Source: Oscillospiraceae bacterium
Lineage (GTDB): Bacteria > Bacillota > Clostridia > Oscillospirales > Oscillospiraceae
Direction: 5' to 3'
Length of the DNA stretch: 41,461 nucleotides
Assembly: GCA_031261745.1 (NCBI GenBank)
Contig: JAISJC010000048.1
Coordinates: forward strand, 1-41,461
Shown here: piece by piece, positions 16,301-22,541 of the stretch
Layout of the letters: the number at the start of each line of letters is the position of its first letter
How positions within the stretch are numbered: the stretch's first letter is position 1
Position numbers and translations under genes: made by a program
The notes under the pieces: generated by a model
The model's database searches: none
Seen by the model: only the letters and a program-made list of their open reading frames with translations
Told to the model about the DNA's origin: nothing

Positions 16301-17799
16301 GCATAGAGCCCGAAGACAGTTACACACTGGGCGCGCTGACGGTCAAAAAAGCAAACGGCGACAGCGTCGTCGTGGGCTCGAATCACGCGTTCACAATGCC
16401 GGATGCCAACGTAACGGTGACAGCCGCGTTTGTTCTTGAGGATACCCCAAAAACAAGTTATATCATCACTTACGGAACCACGGCGAACGGGACGGTTTTG
16501 GGCGCGGCGAGCGCGTTTAACGACGACGTTGTACAGCTTACCGTGACGCCCGTGAACGGATACAGGCTTAGTGCTCTGACGGTCACAAAGGCAGGCGGCG
16601 GAAGCGTCGTCGTGGGCCTGAATTACGCGTTTGTAATGCCGGAGGCTGATGTGACGGTTACGGCGCTCTTCGAAGCCGTAGTCAACACCGGCGGTGGCGG
16701 TGGCGGTGGAAGTCCGAGCCCAGGCGCCGCGACCCCAGGCGCCGCGACCCCAGATTTTATTTTAGATATTTCGGCAGGCGGCGGGCGTTACCGTGTGCCG
16801 GTGGATCTGGCGACGCTTGTCCCGAAGCTGAACGCGCTGCTTAAGGAGAACGGGCTCAGCGCGGAGGATATCATCTTTAAGGCGGAGCTGAGCAATGTAT
16901 CGACGGACCCGACCATCAGCGCGGCGTTCAAATCCAGCGTTCCAAAGGCGCTGCTCATGGGAACGATCGTGGATTTCAAAATTTACGTCGTCAACAGCAA
17001 AACCAACGAGGTGATTTCCAACGCGGAGGCCTTAACGGACACCATCACGCGTATGATACCCGTAAGCGCCAAGCCGCAGATCCGTTACGGCGCGTTCGCC
17101 TATGACAAAACGAACAATTCTTTCGTCTTCGTTCCCCACACGGCGGTGCTGATTGACGGGCAGTGGTACGTTGCCATTCAACCGCGAAACAGTAGCGGCA
17201 ACAGCGTTTATGCCGTGGCGCAAAACGAGGTGGGCTTCACCGACGCGCCGAAGAACCATTGGGCAATTTCATACCTTGAGCGGGCGTCTGCAAAACGGCT
17301 GGTCGTGGGCATCGGTGACGGCAAATACGCGCCGGAGGACAGCGTGACTCGGGCGGAATTCGTTCAGATGATAGCGAATGCCCTATGGCTCCCGGCGGCA
17401 AGCGCCGAAACAAAGGCATACGGCGACATTCAAGCCGGCGACTGGTACTATGCCGCCGTTATTCAGGCCCGAAGCGCGGGCCTACTGGATAAGTTCACGG
17501 AGAGCGGCTTCATGCCAAATCAGGCGATTACGCGCGAGGAGATGGCGGCGATACTCTCGGTGGTGATCAAGTATGAAAAATACACCGTCACGGGCGGTGC
17601 GGTAAATCTGCAAGCCCGCTTCACCGACTACGGCGGCATGACCGCAAAATATCTCGAAGATATCGAGCTTGTCTGCCGGACGGAGCTTATGCAGGGCGTT
17701 GCGGAAAGCACCTTCTCGCCGGATGGCGTAACCACCCGCGCGCAGGCCGCGACGGTGCTTATTCGGCTGCTGGAAACACTCGGCATGATTGATAAGTAA
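10336..17799 (+). CDS. giant secreted multidomain SLH surface protein (2487 aa)
   Basis: An exported cell-surface protein with a signal peptide (LLLAVTLAVGIIPITATPARA-AQ). Residues about 120-530 hold FG-GAP/VCBS-type beta-propeller repeats with calcium-binding DxDxDG-like loops (GDFTGDGIDE, GDLNYDGIDD, ADLDGDGKEE). About 640-900 is a long alternating polar/hydrophobic beta region that I cannot name. A fibronectin type III domain follows at about 925-1020, then Ig-like and MBG-like segments to about 1450. About 1450-2110 holds at least eight divergent InlB-type beta repeats (NGxV, GYxxxxW, MPxxDVTVTAxF). A linker of Gly and SPGAATPGAATP (2116-2137) precedes an S-layer-associated domain and three SLH motifs (about 2302-2487: APKNHWAISYL, AGDWYYAAVI, MTAKYLEDIEL). 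The start at ATG 10336 has SD GAGGAGG. It is probably an adhesin or polymer-binding protein. Its position after a two-component system suggests control by it. Confidence 0.9.
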   Translation: MKMNGAKRKANKILSLLLAVTLAVGIIPITATPARAAQSGDDLFTELGIDTVDPSPGETSNPYGVNRVTVQEVSELYIGTQNLSAPLNRGYTLYGSGSRTDLGSVFSNKTTGTNANDQNKYDAYLTAVGDFTGSGKRDKIVALGANTKVTRVLMETTTRATGQYGLFMFFIDPTTGGTSEDGNIFSLYQGELGNPWELNTKNDGKGGFLSYNAARDQDGGGGAFYNPIMLHNYMQVVTGDFTGDGIDEIAVYIPEPANPRVEIYQFYSGGSDWLTKAAWKTVFIYNLPQTYGNSAAPNRVSLAVGDLNYDGIDDLAFGYGSADYTNPARKDTAELIAAQSKDSTVCVMFGSGTGSLVQTPALVSAGLPAEFGLTIGDPEGTGRDRLILAGLTDITTAGVDGWHYDANTIMYIWQYDAASGFSGTELYAGPVQGADRDPQVIQQVRADVVALSRGVGQGDNLYYRGHLYDAGSSSPKRAEESVYKDYAQSTAVLGYDLDELTDWAYAAAFEYGLSAADLDGDGKEELVMSYSPVESDNDGPIAYPTRVAILEQSSVNKSGMRRANAVISDGQSLNLLAVRENLYRSYLLVATPDTDNDSRRLTFKSRAYGYSDPKLLAVMAGAPLWKELEYLDDGDGYIGESGTTWSESKGSGHGSSNSNTFSLGAYISFEHEVPNVYSFEMEFEYKHSWTWEFEKMTTVTETVSYGAAGYTDVVALYSIPMDIYTYEEEVEGEDPQEVYLNFPHVPSVTVMSVDEYEGIAAQYPDILPSVRGAMLTHTQGRPDSYPAGEGTLRADGKITDLRTYGGNFSNVGYGSGTQTQTISVEAEESEGTKNTDELSFKCGGGAGGVKAGITLGGAFEYGKTTVKISGTEFSGTVYNMPEAARNFGYAYAWKIAQYYYKNGSGKIPVVSYIVTGINSTSIIRPPRELDVDASKSTINSLTLIWDYDLNTGIDGFRVARREVGGGWTQVTNGTVAYDPARGEYSFTDQLLASGTEYTYRVVALRDARESIPSDTASGWTLVTDQLKVSLSAYELTIHPDRGYTVTSSVQSVADGGAVSYSWEKYTDGKWAAIGVTTAGLAISAPKSQTAGEYRLKVTQTVNNAPAMAYSPTLTLIFSKYEALISVTAKISGSDLILKAELTNAASGSGAVPEGAVTFLVLRNGVEQASPQSSIVTAMTPARCGTAAATVKDVPDGAYSVIAIYSGDGNFYYQEAAPVNLVKGSGNLYYAVGPENIYYSLPFTPTLWMATPSGEVTQITDASNAGGYSASFAGLEYISGLTWNTVTERLDVQWSAVDVDAYAAQVLEITPKSLLTNLSSTVRAIYTIHGPGSFTQDVYLNYKVKPLPVTVTARSFEVEQQNIVGIGVDTDYFSVANTVNGSAELPFSDKLSNYFFPWVYNNAGQRVTYRADATMPGIYTLKAEKQNNDPGYENYSFTLISGTITVVGAKYQVTTLVNNAGMGSVSVSPYASDLKYGYGANLTFTAAAVTGYEVQKWEAFVGASSTAAKTQTGGNTFQYILPTNDITVKTYFKEKNTTLTYGAQPTGSGVVYVDPRTAQGGFVLEGTPLEFSAYPADGYTFAEWWVYANGKTSYLSGDGSEVVGHINMTMPGYPMDVTAKFERAAYRVTLAEGLTATYLNGLGQTVTVRSGDYVTGDTVITIAPEAGQTVTAWKAYPTAGVFSEPGFNGIDQKCVYTVAAAADFDAEVTTFYTLTLVDPANGTISGAVSGRIEAGESVTLTAEANGGYAVGYWTQDSLMRDPGQTSVTFEMTGDMTVSHVFAAKTPDPSVTVTYDGTAMSCADADGNDVDSGDPVTSDTVLTFTAKAPAGHKIIKWTVTIDGVPVIAQTGGETYTLAMPDYDVAVAVETALEVFTVSLETNGIHGVYSLSAVGVSLDSVPAGTYVLLSVKPHAGWRVESVTRSSGVSFAEYANDVGGGVLRYAFNSPNADTVITLTYADDTDYVITVTPSSNGAVTAPAAAKAGDTVQLGIEPEDSYTLGALTVKKANGDSVVVGSNHAFTMPDANVTVTAAFVLEDTPKTSYIITYGTTANGTVLGAASAFNDDVVQLTVTPVNGYRLSALTVTKAGGGSVVVGLNYAFVMPEADVTVTALFEAVVNTGGGGGGGSPSPGAATPGAATPDFILDISAGGGRYRVPVDLATLVPKLNALLKENGLSAEDIIFKAELSNVSTDPTISAAFKSSVPKALLMGTIVDFKIYVVNSKTNEVISNAEALTDTITRMIPVSAKPQIRYGAFAYDKTNNSFVFVPHTAVLIDGQWYVAIQPRNSSGNSVYAVAQNEVGFTDAPKNHWAISYLERASAKRLVVGIGDGKYAPEDSVTRAEFVQMIANALWLPAASAETKAYGDIQAGDWYYAAVIQARSAGLLDKFTESGFMPNQAITREEMAAILSVVIKYEKYTVTGGAVNLQARFTDYGGMTAKYLEDIELVCRTELMQGVAESTFSPDGVTTRAQAATVLIRLLETLGMIDK
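16727..16757 (+). repeat. 15-bp tandem repeat in the linker of the giant SLH gene
   Basis: The unit CCAGGCGCCGCGACC is repeated twice with a partial third copy and encodes PGAATPGAATP. Such a short repeat is prone to slippage, and in-frame copy changes would alter linker length only. Confidence 0.7.
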
Positions 17800-17816
17800 A
17801 GTGCGCTTAATAATTT

Positions 17817-17852
17817 CGAGGGGATGGCGTGAACGAGCCGCCCCTCTTTTAT
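17817..17852 (+). terminator. intrinsic terminator of the giant SLH gene
   Basis: GAGGGGATGGC and GCCGCCCCTC pair around a short loop and are followed by TTTTATTT, 20 bases after the TAA stop codon. Confidence 0.75.
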
Positions 17853-17871
17853 TTCCGTCAAACCCGGCACA

Positions 17872-18732
17872 TTGAAAAACTTGTGTTTGTATCAGCATAA
17901 TATGTATTTCGAGGTAGAAGAAAACCGCGTCTTTGCTCCGTTTGATTATGTCCCAAAAGGCATAATGGACTATAATAAGGCATACAACGCAATTAAGCAC
18001 GACCGAGTTAAGAACCTTAGCAAAGCCAATGTCCGTGTCGTTATTCGCGCACTTGCGGCGTTGTACTTGTTAAATGTTTATTACAGAAACGAAGCTTATG
18101 AAAATGTTGGTAATCAGATTGTAAACTCACAACAATCGCCAACGGGGTATACGGGCTGTGAATTTGATGAGCGATTAGGTTCAGAAATTTTCGCGATACA
18201 GTATATTGTTAATTGGAACTTTATTGACGATATTGCACATAACTCTGGTGATATATCACAGAGAGATAAATTTACTTATATTATCAAATACGCCGATAAA
18301 TATCTTACAACCTATTTAGAAAAACAGGCCGCAGATTCGGAAAAGCAAAAGCAGATATTGACTACATCGAACGAGTTCATTGAATTTGCGAAAAGTGGCA
18401 GGCACTTAACCTCTAACGATATTATTGGCGTGTCAAACGAAATAGGTGCTTGGAGTCTATCGCAAAAGTTGTCGGTTTTCACATCATTTCAAGAAAAATG
18501 TAGTCAGCTGATTAACTCGCGGGAATATGAGTATTACTACTCCAAAAACAAGCATCAAACCGCGCAACCCATAACGGAACACAATATAGATAGTATGGTT
18601 TCGTCAGTGGGCGGATATTTCCTTTTAAGGAGAGTCATAGAGCCTCGTGAATCAACGGCATATATGTTAAAATGCAATAGAGAAGCCGTTTTGAACAAGA
18701 ACCAATTACTTTTCACGCAACTTGCGGATTAA
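17872..18732 (+). CDS. HEPN-like protein, probably 5'-truncated
   Basis: An open frame of 286 codons from TTG 17872 (the first ATG is 17902). Neither start has a ribosome binding site. The N-terminal part, VFAPFDYVPKGIMDYNKAYNAIKHDR followed by an aromatic-rich helix (RALAALYLLNVYYRN), resembles the helical HEPN-like domain with a KHDR motif found in many uncharacterised proteins. In those, a further N-terminal region normally precedes this block. The rest of the protein is unfamiliar. The DNA is clearly more A+T-rich than both neighbours, and the frame begins only about 20 bases after a terminator, so it looks like a transferred gene cut at its 5' end. It may be non-functional. Confidence 0.5.
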   Translation: MKNLCLYQHNMYFEVEENRVFAPFDYVPKGIMDYNKAYNAIKHDRVKNLSKANVRVVIRALAALYLLNVYYRNEAYENVGNQIVNSQQSPTGYTGCEFDERLGSEIFAIQYIVNWNFIDDIAHNSGDISQRDKFTYIIKYADKYLTTYLEKQAADSEKQKQILTTSNEFIEFAKSGRHLTSNDIIGVSNEIGAWSLSQKLSVFTSFQEKCSQLINSREYEYYYSKNKHQTAQPITEHNIDSMVSSVGGYFLLRRVIEPRESTAYMLKCNREAVLNKNQLLFTQLAD

Positions 18733-18775
18733 CTTGTTTTGTCTTAATAATCCAGTTTGTTCGCGAGCGCACAGT

Positions 18776-18847
18776 AGCCAACTTGTTGGCTTAACATTGA
18801 CCCCTAAGTTGGGGTCAATGAGAGGGCTTGGGGTCTCCCCAACAAGC
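18776..18847. repeat. cluster of three hairpins, oriT-like
   Basis: Three consecutive dyads are present: AGCCAAC-tt-GTTGGCT (18776-18791); CATTGACCCC-6-GGGGTCAATG (18795-18820, a perfect 10-bp stem); and GCTTGGGG-tct-CCCCAAcAAGC (18826-18847). Nested inverted repeats of this style precede relaxase genes in Tn1549-like conjugative elements, where they belong to the transfer origin. No relaxase or MobC gene is present in the window, so this would be a remnant or a cis-mobilisable site. Confidence 0.45.
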
Positions 18848-19162
18848 GGCAAGTGAGGTCTGTGTGGCAGCATAGCCCCTGCTTGCCACGGAGTTTTCGG
18901 CGAGCCGAAGTCATTGCTTGCCGGTATCGAAATCAGCGAAAATCGCACGCCAAAATGCCGTTCGCGTTTGTGGCGAGCAATGCAGACCGGTACACACCCG
19001 CCTGCTGCTCGGTGGTGGCATCGCCCCCACGCCCCCAAAAGAACGTCGCCGATGGCGACGGCTGCGCGGGCGTAGCCCGCTAATTTTTAACCGACAATTC
19101 GAGAACGGTGGACAATAAAAAGCGAGAACGGCGAAGATTGCTCCCCGCCGTTCGCTTGCGGC
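18848..19162. other. gene-free stretch beside the oriT-like hairpins
   Basis: About 315 bases containing several GC-rich short dyads (for example GCGGGCGTAGCCCGC at 19067-19081, part of GCGGGCtacGCCCGC on the other strand) but no supported gene. Short frames on both strands lack ribosome binding sites. It resembles the non-coding DNA that surrounds mobilisation genes in clostridial integrative elements. Confidence 0.4.
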
Positions 19163-19342
19163 TCACGCCGCTGTGCCGTCCTCCCCAGCCGGAGGTCGGT
19201 CTGTTTTTTGCGCGGCTTGCCATTCGGCAAACTCGCGCTTACCATCCTCGCTCTCGAAAAAAGAACGCATCGCAGGGTAAAGCTGTCGAGCCAACGACTC
19301 GATTGCGCCGTCCGGCGGTTGGTACTTCTCGTACTCGGTCAA
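19163..19342 (-). CDS. 59-aa conserved mobile-element protein
   Basis: A 60-codon frame from TTG 19342 (SD AGGGGG 8 bases upstream) to TGA 19165-19163. The peptide begins LTEYEKYQPPDGAIESLARQ and continues with FFESEDGKREFAEWQAAQ, an acidic amphipathic protein. I recognise the pattern YEKYxPPxGAIExLAR...FFExxxGxxEFAxW from small unnamed proteins of clostridial conjugative elements, usually near relaxase genes. The function is unknown. Its orientation, toward the hairpin cluster, fits a remnant of a mobilisation region. Confidence 0.55.
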   Translation of the reverse strand: MTEYEKYQPPDGAIESLARQLYPAMRSFFESEDGKREFAEWQAAQKTDRPPAGEDGTAA

Positions 19343-19548
19343 GTCGCTGACCCCCTATAAAATTATTCACGGACACCCGTCAAGCGACAGTTATCCGCGT
19401 AAGTATGATAGCACAAATCTCGATGTTTGTCAATGCGAAACAAATGCAGAAAATAATTTTGGAAACTATTGATTTTCATTTGGTTTCGGAGTATAATGAT
19501 AACAGATAAATCTTACTTTCAATGCAAAACCGAAAGGAGTATCAGACA

Positions 19549-19827
19549 ATGGAACTTGCAAAAATTACAACGCGCGGACAGCTCACGCTGCCGATTGAAA
19601 TCCGCAAAAGGCTCGGTGTCCGCGAGGGCAGCAAGGTTGTGTTCTTCGAGGAAAACGGGCGAATCGTAATCGAGAACGCGGGTATGCTCGCGCTGCGCGA
19701 GGCGCAGACCGCTATGCGCGGCGAAGCGGAGCGGCTCGGTGTGTACGACGAGGACGATGTCGTCGCTATGATTAAAGAGGCGCGAAAAGAAAAACGCGAG
19801 GAGCAACTTAATGCGGATAATGGTTGA
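19549..19827 (+). CDS. AbrB/MazE-type antitoxin
   Basis: 92 residues from ATG 19549 (SD AAAGGAG), shorter at the 5' end than the open frame, whose earlier start lacks a binding site. Residues 3-45 (AKITTRGQLTLPIEIRKRL, then GVREGSKVVFFEENGRIVI) are a SpoVT-AbrB swapped-hairpin DNA-binding domain. The charged C-terminal helix (EDDVVAMIKEARKEKREEQL) should bind and neutralise the toxin encoded next, whose gene overlaps by 17 bases. The operon is expected to be autorepressed. It lies directly upstream of the serine recombinase gene, consistent with element stabilisation. Confidence 0.88.
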   Translation: MELAKITTRGQLTLPIEIRKRLGVREGSKVVFFEENGRIVIENAGMLALREAQTAMRGEAERLGVYDEDDVVAMIKEARKEKREEQLNADNG

Positions 19828-20209
19828 CGCAAATATCCTTGTGTCCGCAATATTCTTTGAGAGCAAGCGGCTTGACGAGGTTTTTCAAATCATTTTTCGC
19901 GAGCATACGCTCGTCATTTCGTCGTATACAGTCGAGGAACTTTTCGACACGGCGCGGCGCAAATTCCCGAACCGTATTTCGGTGATTGACGACGTTCTCG
20001 CGCGTATGCCGTATGAACTCGTCTACACGCCGCGCGACATCAAGCCGGGACTGTTTGAGATACGCGACCCCGACGATTATCCCGTGCTTTACACGGCAAT
20101 TATTGAAGATGTGGATGTACTTGTAACGGGCGACAAGGACTTCGCAGATGTCGTTGTTGAGAAACCGGAAATTCTCACGCCCGCGAAGTTTATTGAGAAG
20201 TATTCGTAA
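19811..20209 (+). CDS. PIN-domain ribonuclease toxin
   Basis: 132 residues. The PIN fold is shown by the first acidic residue in MVDANILVSAIF, the glutamate of YTVEELFDTA, the DPDDYPVLYTAI segment and VTGDKDFAD near the end, which together bind metal for RNA cleavage. It is the likely toxin partner of the overlapping AbrB-type antitoxin gene. The length fits the putative toxin PIN family. A start one codon later at ATG 19820 (MVDANI) cannot be excluded. Confidence 0.88.
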   Translation: MRIMVDANILVSAIFFESKRLDEVFQIIFREHTLVISSYTVEELFDTARRKFPNRISVIDDVLARMPYELVYTPRDIKPGLFEIRDPDDYPVLYTAIIEDVDVLVTGDKDFADVVVEKPEILTPAKFIEKYS

Positions 20210-20226
20210 TCAAGAGGTGATGAAAA

Positions 20227-21855
20227 TTGAACACGGTAGTCTACGCTCGCTACTCGTCAGATAATCAGCGCGAAGAGTCAATCGAAGGGCAGCTCCGCGA
20301 GTGCGGCGAGTATGCCGAAAAGCACGGCTTAGTCATCATCGGGAATTATATTGACCGCGCGTTTTCAGCCAAAACCGACGCGCGACCGGAATTTCAAAGA
20401 ATGCTCCGCGACAGCGCGAAGAAACAATTTGAAATTGTCCTCGTCTGGAAGCTCGACAGGTTCTCGCGGAGCCGTGAGGATTCAGCAATCAATAAGCACA
20501 AGCTGAAAAAGAATGGCGTGAAAGTTCTATCGGCAACCGAAAACATTTCTGACGACGCGAGCGGGATTCTTATGGAGGCAGTCCTCGAAGGAATGGCGGA
20601 ATATTATTCAGCGGAGTTGTCAGAGAAGATAACGCGCGGACTGACCGAGAACGCGTTGAAGATGAAGCACAACGGCGGCAACATAGCGTTCGGCTATCTT
20701 GTTGACAGCGAGCGGCATTACCAACCCGACCCGATTACCGCTCCGATAGTGCGAGAGATATTCGAGCGATACGCCGACGGCGATTCGCTCGTGGACATCT
20801 CGAAATCATTGAATGCGCGCGGGATTCGCACGGCTCACGGCAAGGAGTTCAACCGCAACAGCAGTCTGCATCTGCTGCTCAAAAATCGCAAATACTGCGG
20901 CGAGTACAAATACCGTGACATTGTGTTCCCGAACGGTATCCCCGCGATAGTACCACAAGAGCTTTTTGACAAGGTGCAAATTAAACTCGCGAAGAACAAG
21001 CTTGCGCCGTCCGCGAACAAAGCCGCCGTTGACTATATACTCACGACGAAATTGTTCTGTGGCGAATGCGGCGCGTTTATGACGGGAGAAAGCGGCAAAA
21101 GCCGCACGGGAGAAGTCCATTATTACTACAAGTGCGGCAACGCGAAACGAAATAACGGTTGTCACAAAAAGGCAATTCGCAAGGACGCAATCGAGAAATT
21201 CATTGTCGCGAAAACGAGAGAAATTGTGCTGACGGATGAGATAATAGCGGAGCTTGCGGACAGGCTTACAGAGGTGCAGAAACGCGAAAGTACCGCGCTC
21301 CCTATACTGCAAAAGCAGCTTGCGGAGACGCAGAAAAGTATAGACAACCTGCTCAACGCATTGGAGCAGGGGATAATAACAAGCTCAACGAAAAAACGGC
21401 TTGAAGATTTAGAGGGGCGAAAAGCGGAGCTTGAAATCGGTATCGCGCAGGAGAAGATTGCGCGACCGCTGTTCACGCGGGAGCAAATCATCTTTTGGGT
21501 CAGCCGATTCAAGCACGGTGACATCAACGACCCCGATTATCGTCAACGCGTCGCGGAGATTTTCGTGAATGCGATTTATGTTTACGATGACCGCACGCTT
21601 TTGCTGTACAACTACAAGGACGGTACGCGGACGGTTACGTTCGGCGAGGTGAACGCCGAGCTGCGCCGTTGGAGTGCTGGTGCGGTGAGTAGTTCGGATT
21701 TTGCGGAGGGTGCTCCACCATTACGCATACAACGTAGTCGAACCCTCGCTGACGTGAAACTCGTCGGCGGGGGTTTTGGCTATGCCGTTTGGTTTGATTT
21801 ATGGCGATTGCAATCGCTGTCGGAATGTGTTACAATTATTGCGGATCACGGCTGA
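20227..21855 (+). CDS. large serine recombinase (site-specific integrase)
   Basis: 542 residues from TTG 20227 with SD AGAGGTGATG. The resolvase catalytic domain (1-150) has the nucleophile Ser in ARYSSDNQ, with IEGQLREC, KLDRFSRS and AVLEGMAEYYS. The recombinase domain (about 165-270: VREIFERYADGDSLVDI, NRKYCGEY) follows, then a zinc ribbon (CGECG...CGN...C) and a coiled coil (about 365-405). It would integrate and excise a mobile element through a Ser-DNA intermediate. The C-terminal 55 residues are odd: the frame runs through a 15-bp sequence shared with the tRNA-Val fragment (21713-21727) and through a terminator hairpin (21741-21777), so the native stop may have been lost or replaced when the element integrated. 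Confidence 0.9.
   Translation: MNTVVYARYSSDNQREESIEGQLRECGEYAEKHGLVIIGNYIDRAFSAKTDARPEFQRMLRDSAKKQFEIVLVWKLDRFSRSREDSAINKHKLKKNGVKVLSATENISDDASGILMEAVLEGMAEYYSAELSEKITRGLTENALKMKHNGGNIAFGYLVDSERHYQPDPITAPIVREIFERYADGDSLVDISKSLNARGIRTAHGKEFNRNSSLHLLLKNRKYCGEYKYRDIVFPNGIPAIVPQELFDKVQIKLAKNKLAPSANKAAVDYILTTKLFCGECGAFMTGESGKSRTGEVHYYYKCGNAKRNNGCHKKAIRKDAIEKFIVAKTREIVLTDEIIAELADRLTEVQKRESTALPILQKQLAETQKSIDNLLNALEQGIITSSTKKRLEDLEGRKAELEIGIAQEKIARPLFTREQIIFWVSRFKHGDINDPDYRQRVAEIFVNAIYVYDDRTLLLYNYKDGTRTVTFGEVNAELRRWSAGAVSSSDFAEGAPPLRIQRSRTLADVKLVGGGFGYAVWFDLWRLQSLSECVTIIADHG
21713..21727 (+). repeat. 15-bp direct repeat, copy 2 (possible att core)
   Basis: CTCCACCATTACGCA is identical to 6703-6717 and lies in the 3' part of the serine recombinase frame. 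The two copies enclose 15,025 bases including both ends. Confidence 0.5.
21741..21777 (+). terminator. intrinsic terminator inside the recombinase frame end
   Basis: AACCCTCGCTGACG pairs over 14 bp (two G-T pairs) with the region 21762-21775 around a 7-base loop, ending in GGGGGTTTT. It lies about 80 bases before the annotated stop at 21855, which suggests that the coding tail beyond it is not ancestral. Confidence 0.7.
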
Positions 21856-21884
21856 TTAAGGGCGCGAGAACATTGGGAGGGGAA

Positions 21885-22478
21885 ATGAAAGCTGAATTTG
21901 ATGCATTTGACACAATCACAACAAACAGCCTGATACTGCGGCAGTTCGACGCAAACGACATCGCCGCGCTGTTTGCGATCCACCGTGACGAGGACGTGAA
22001 TACGTTTTTGCCGTGGTTTCCGCTGAAATCGCTCGCGGAAGCGGCGGAATTTTACCGAAAGAACTACGCAGAAATACCTCCGGACGCATACAAATACGCC
22101 ATTTGCCTGAAATCCGATAACATTCCGATTGGTTATGTCCACGTCGGCGGCGGCGACAATTATGATTTCGGCTACGGCTTGCGGAGGGACTTCTGGCACC
22201 GCGGAATCGTCACGGAAGCCTGCAAGGCAGTGGTTGAGCGGCTGCGAAAAACCGACATTCCGTACATCACCGCGACGCACGACGTGAACAATCCGCGAAG
22301 CGGCGGCGTGATGAAAAACATCGGAATGACGTACCGCTACTCGTATGAGGAGCAATGGCAGCCGAAGAATATCACGGTGCTGTTCCGAATGTATCAGCTG
22401 AATTTTGACGGGCAAAACGACCGCGTTTTCAAGGGATATTGGGATAATTCAAGCGTGCGTTTTGTGGAGGAAATATGA
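21885..22478 (+). CDS. GNAT acetyltransferase (RimJ/RimL type)
   Basis: 197 residues from ATG 21885 with SD GGGAGGGG. It has the GNAT fold: LILRQFDANDIAALFAIHRDEDV at the start, IPIGYVHVGGG for beta-4 and the acetyl-CoA loop region YGLRRDFWHRGIVTEACKAVVERL. A late HDVNNPRSGGVMKNIGM (asparagine/Ser site and core helix) follows. It probably acetylates a small amine or a protein N-terminus, and the substrate cannot be read from the sequence. It is followed by a second GNAT domain in the next gene. Confidence 0.9.
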   Translation: MKAEFDAFDTITTNSLILRQFDANDIAALFAIHRDEDVNTFLPWFPLKSLAEAAEFYRKNYAEIPPDAYKYAICLKSDNIPIGYVHVGGGDNYDFGYGLRRDFWHRGIVTEACKAVVERLRKTDIPYITATHDVNNPRSGGVMKNIGMTYRYSYEEQWQPKNITVLFRMYQLNFDGQNDRVFKGYWDNSSVRFVEEI

Positions 22479-22541
22479 TAACAATACAAAGTGAGACATC
22501 GGTTGTGTGTGAAAAAATGTGTCGATTTGTGAGGGTTATTT

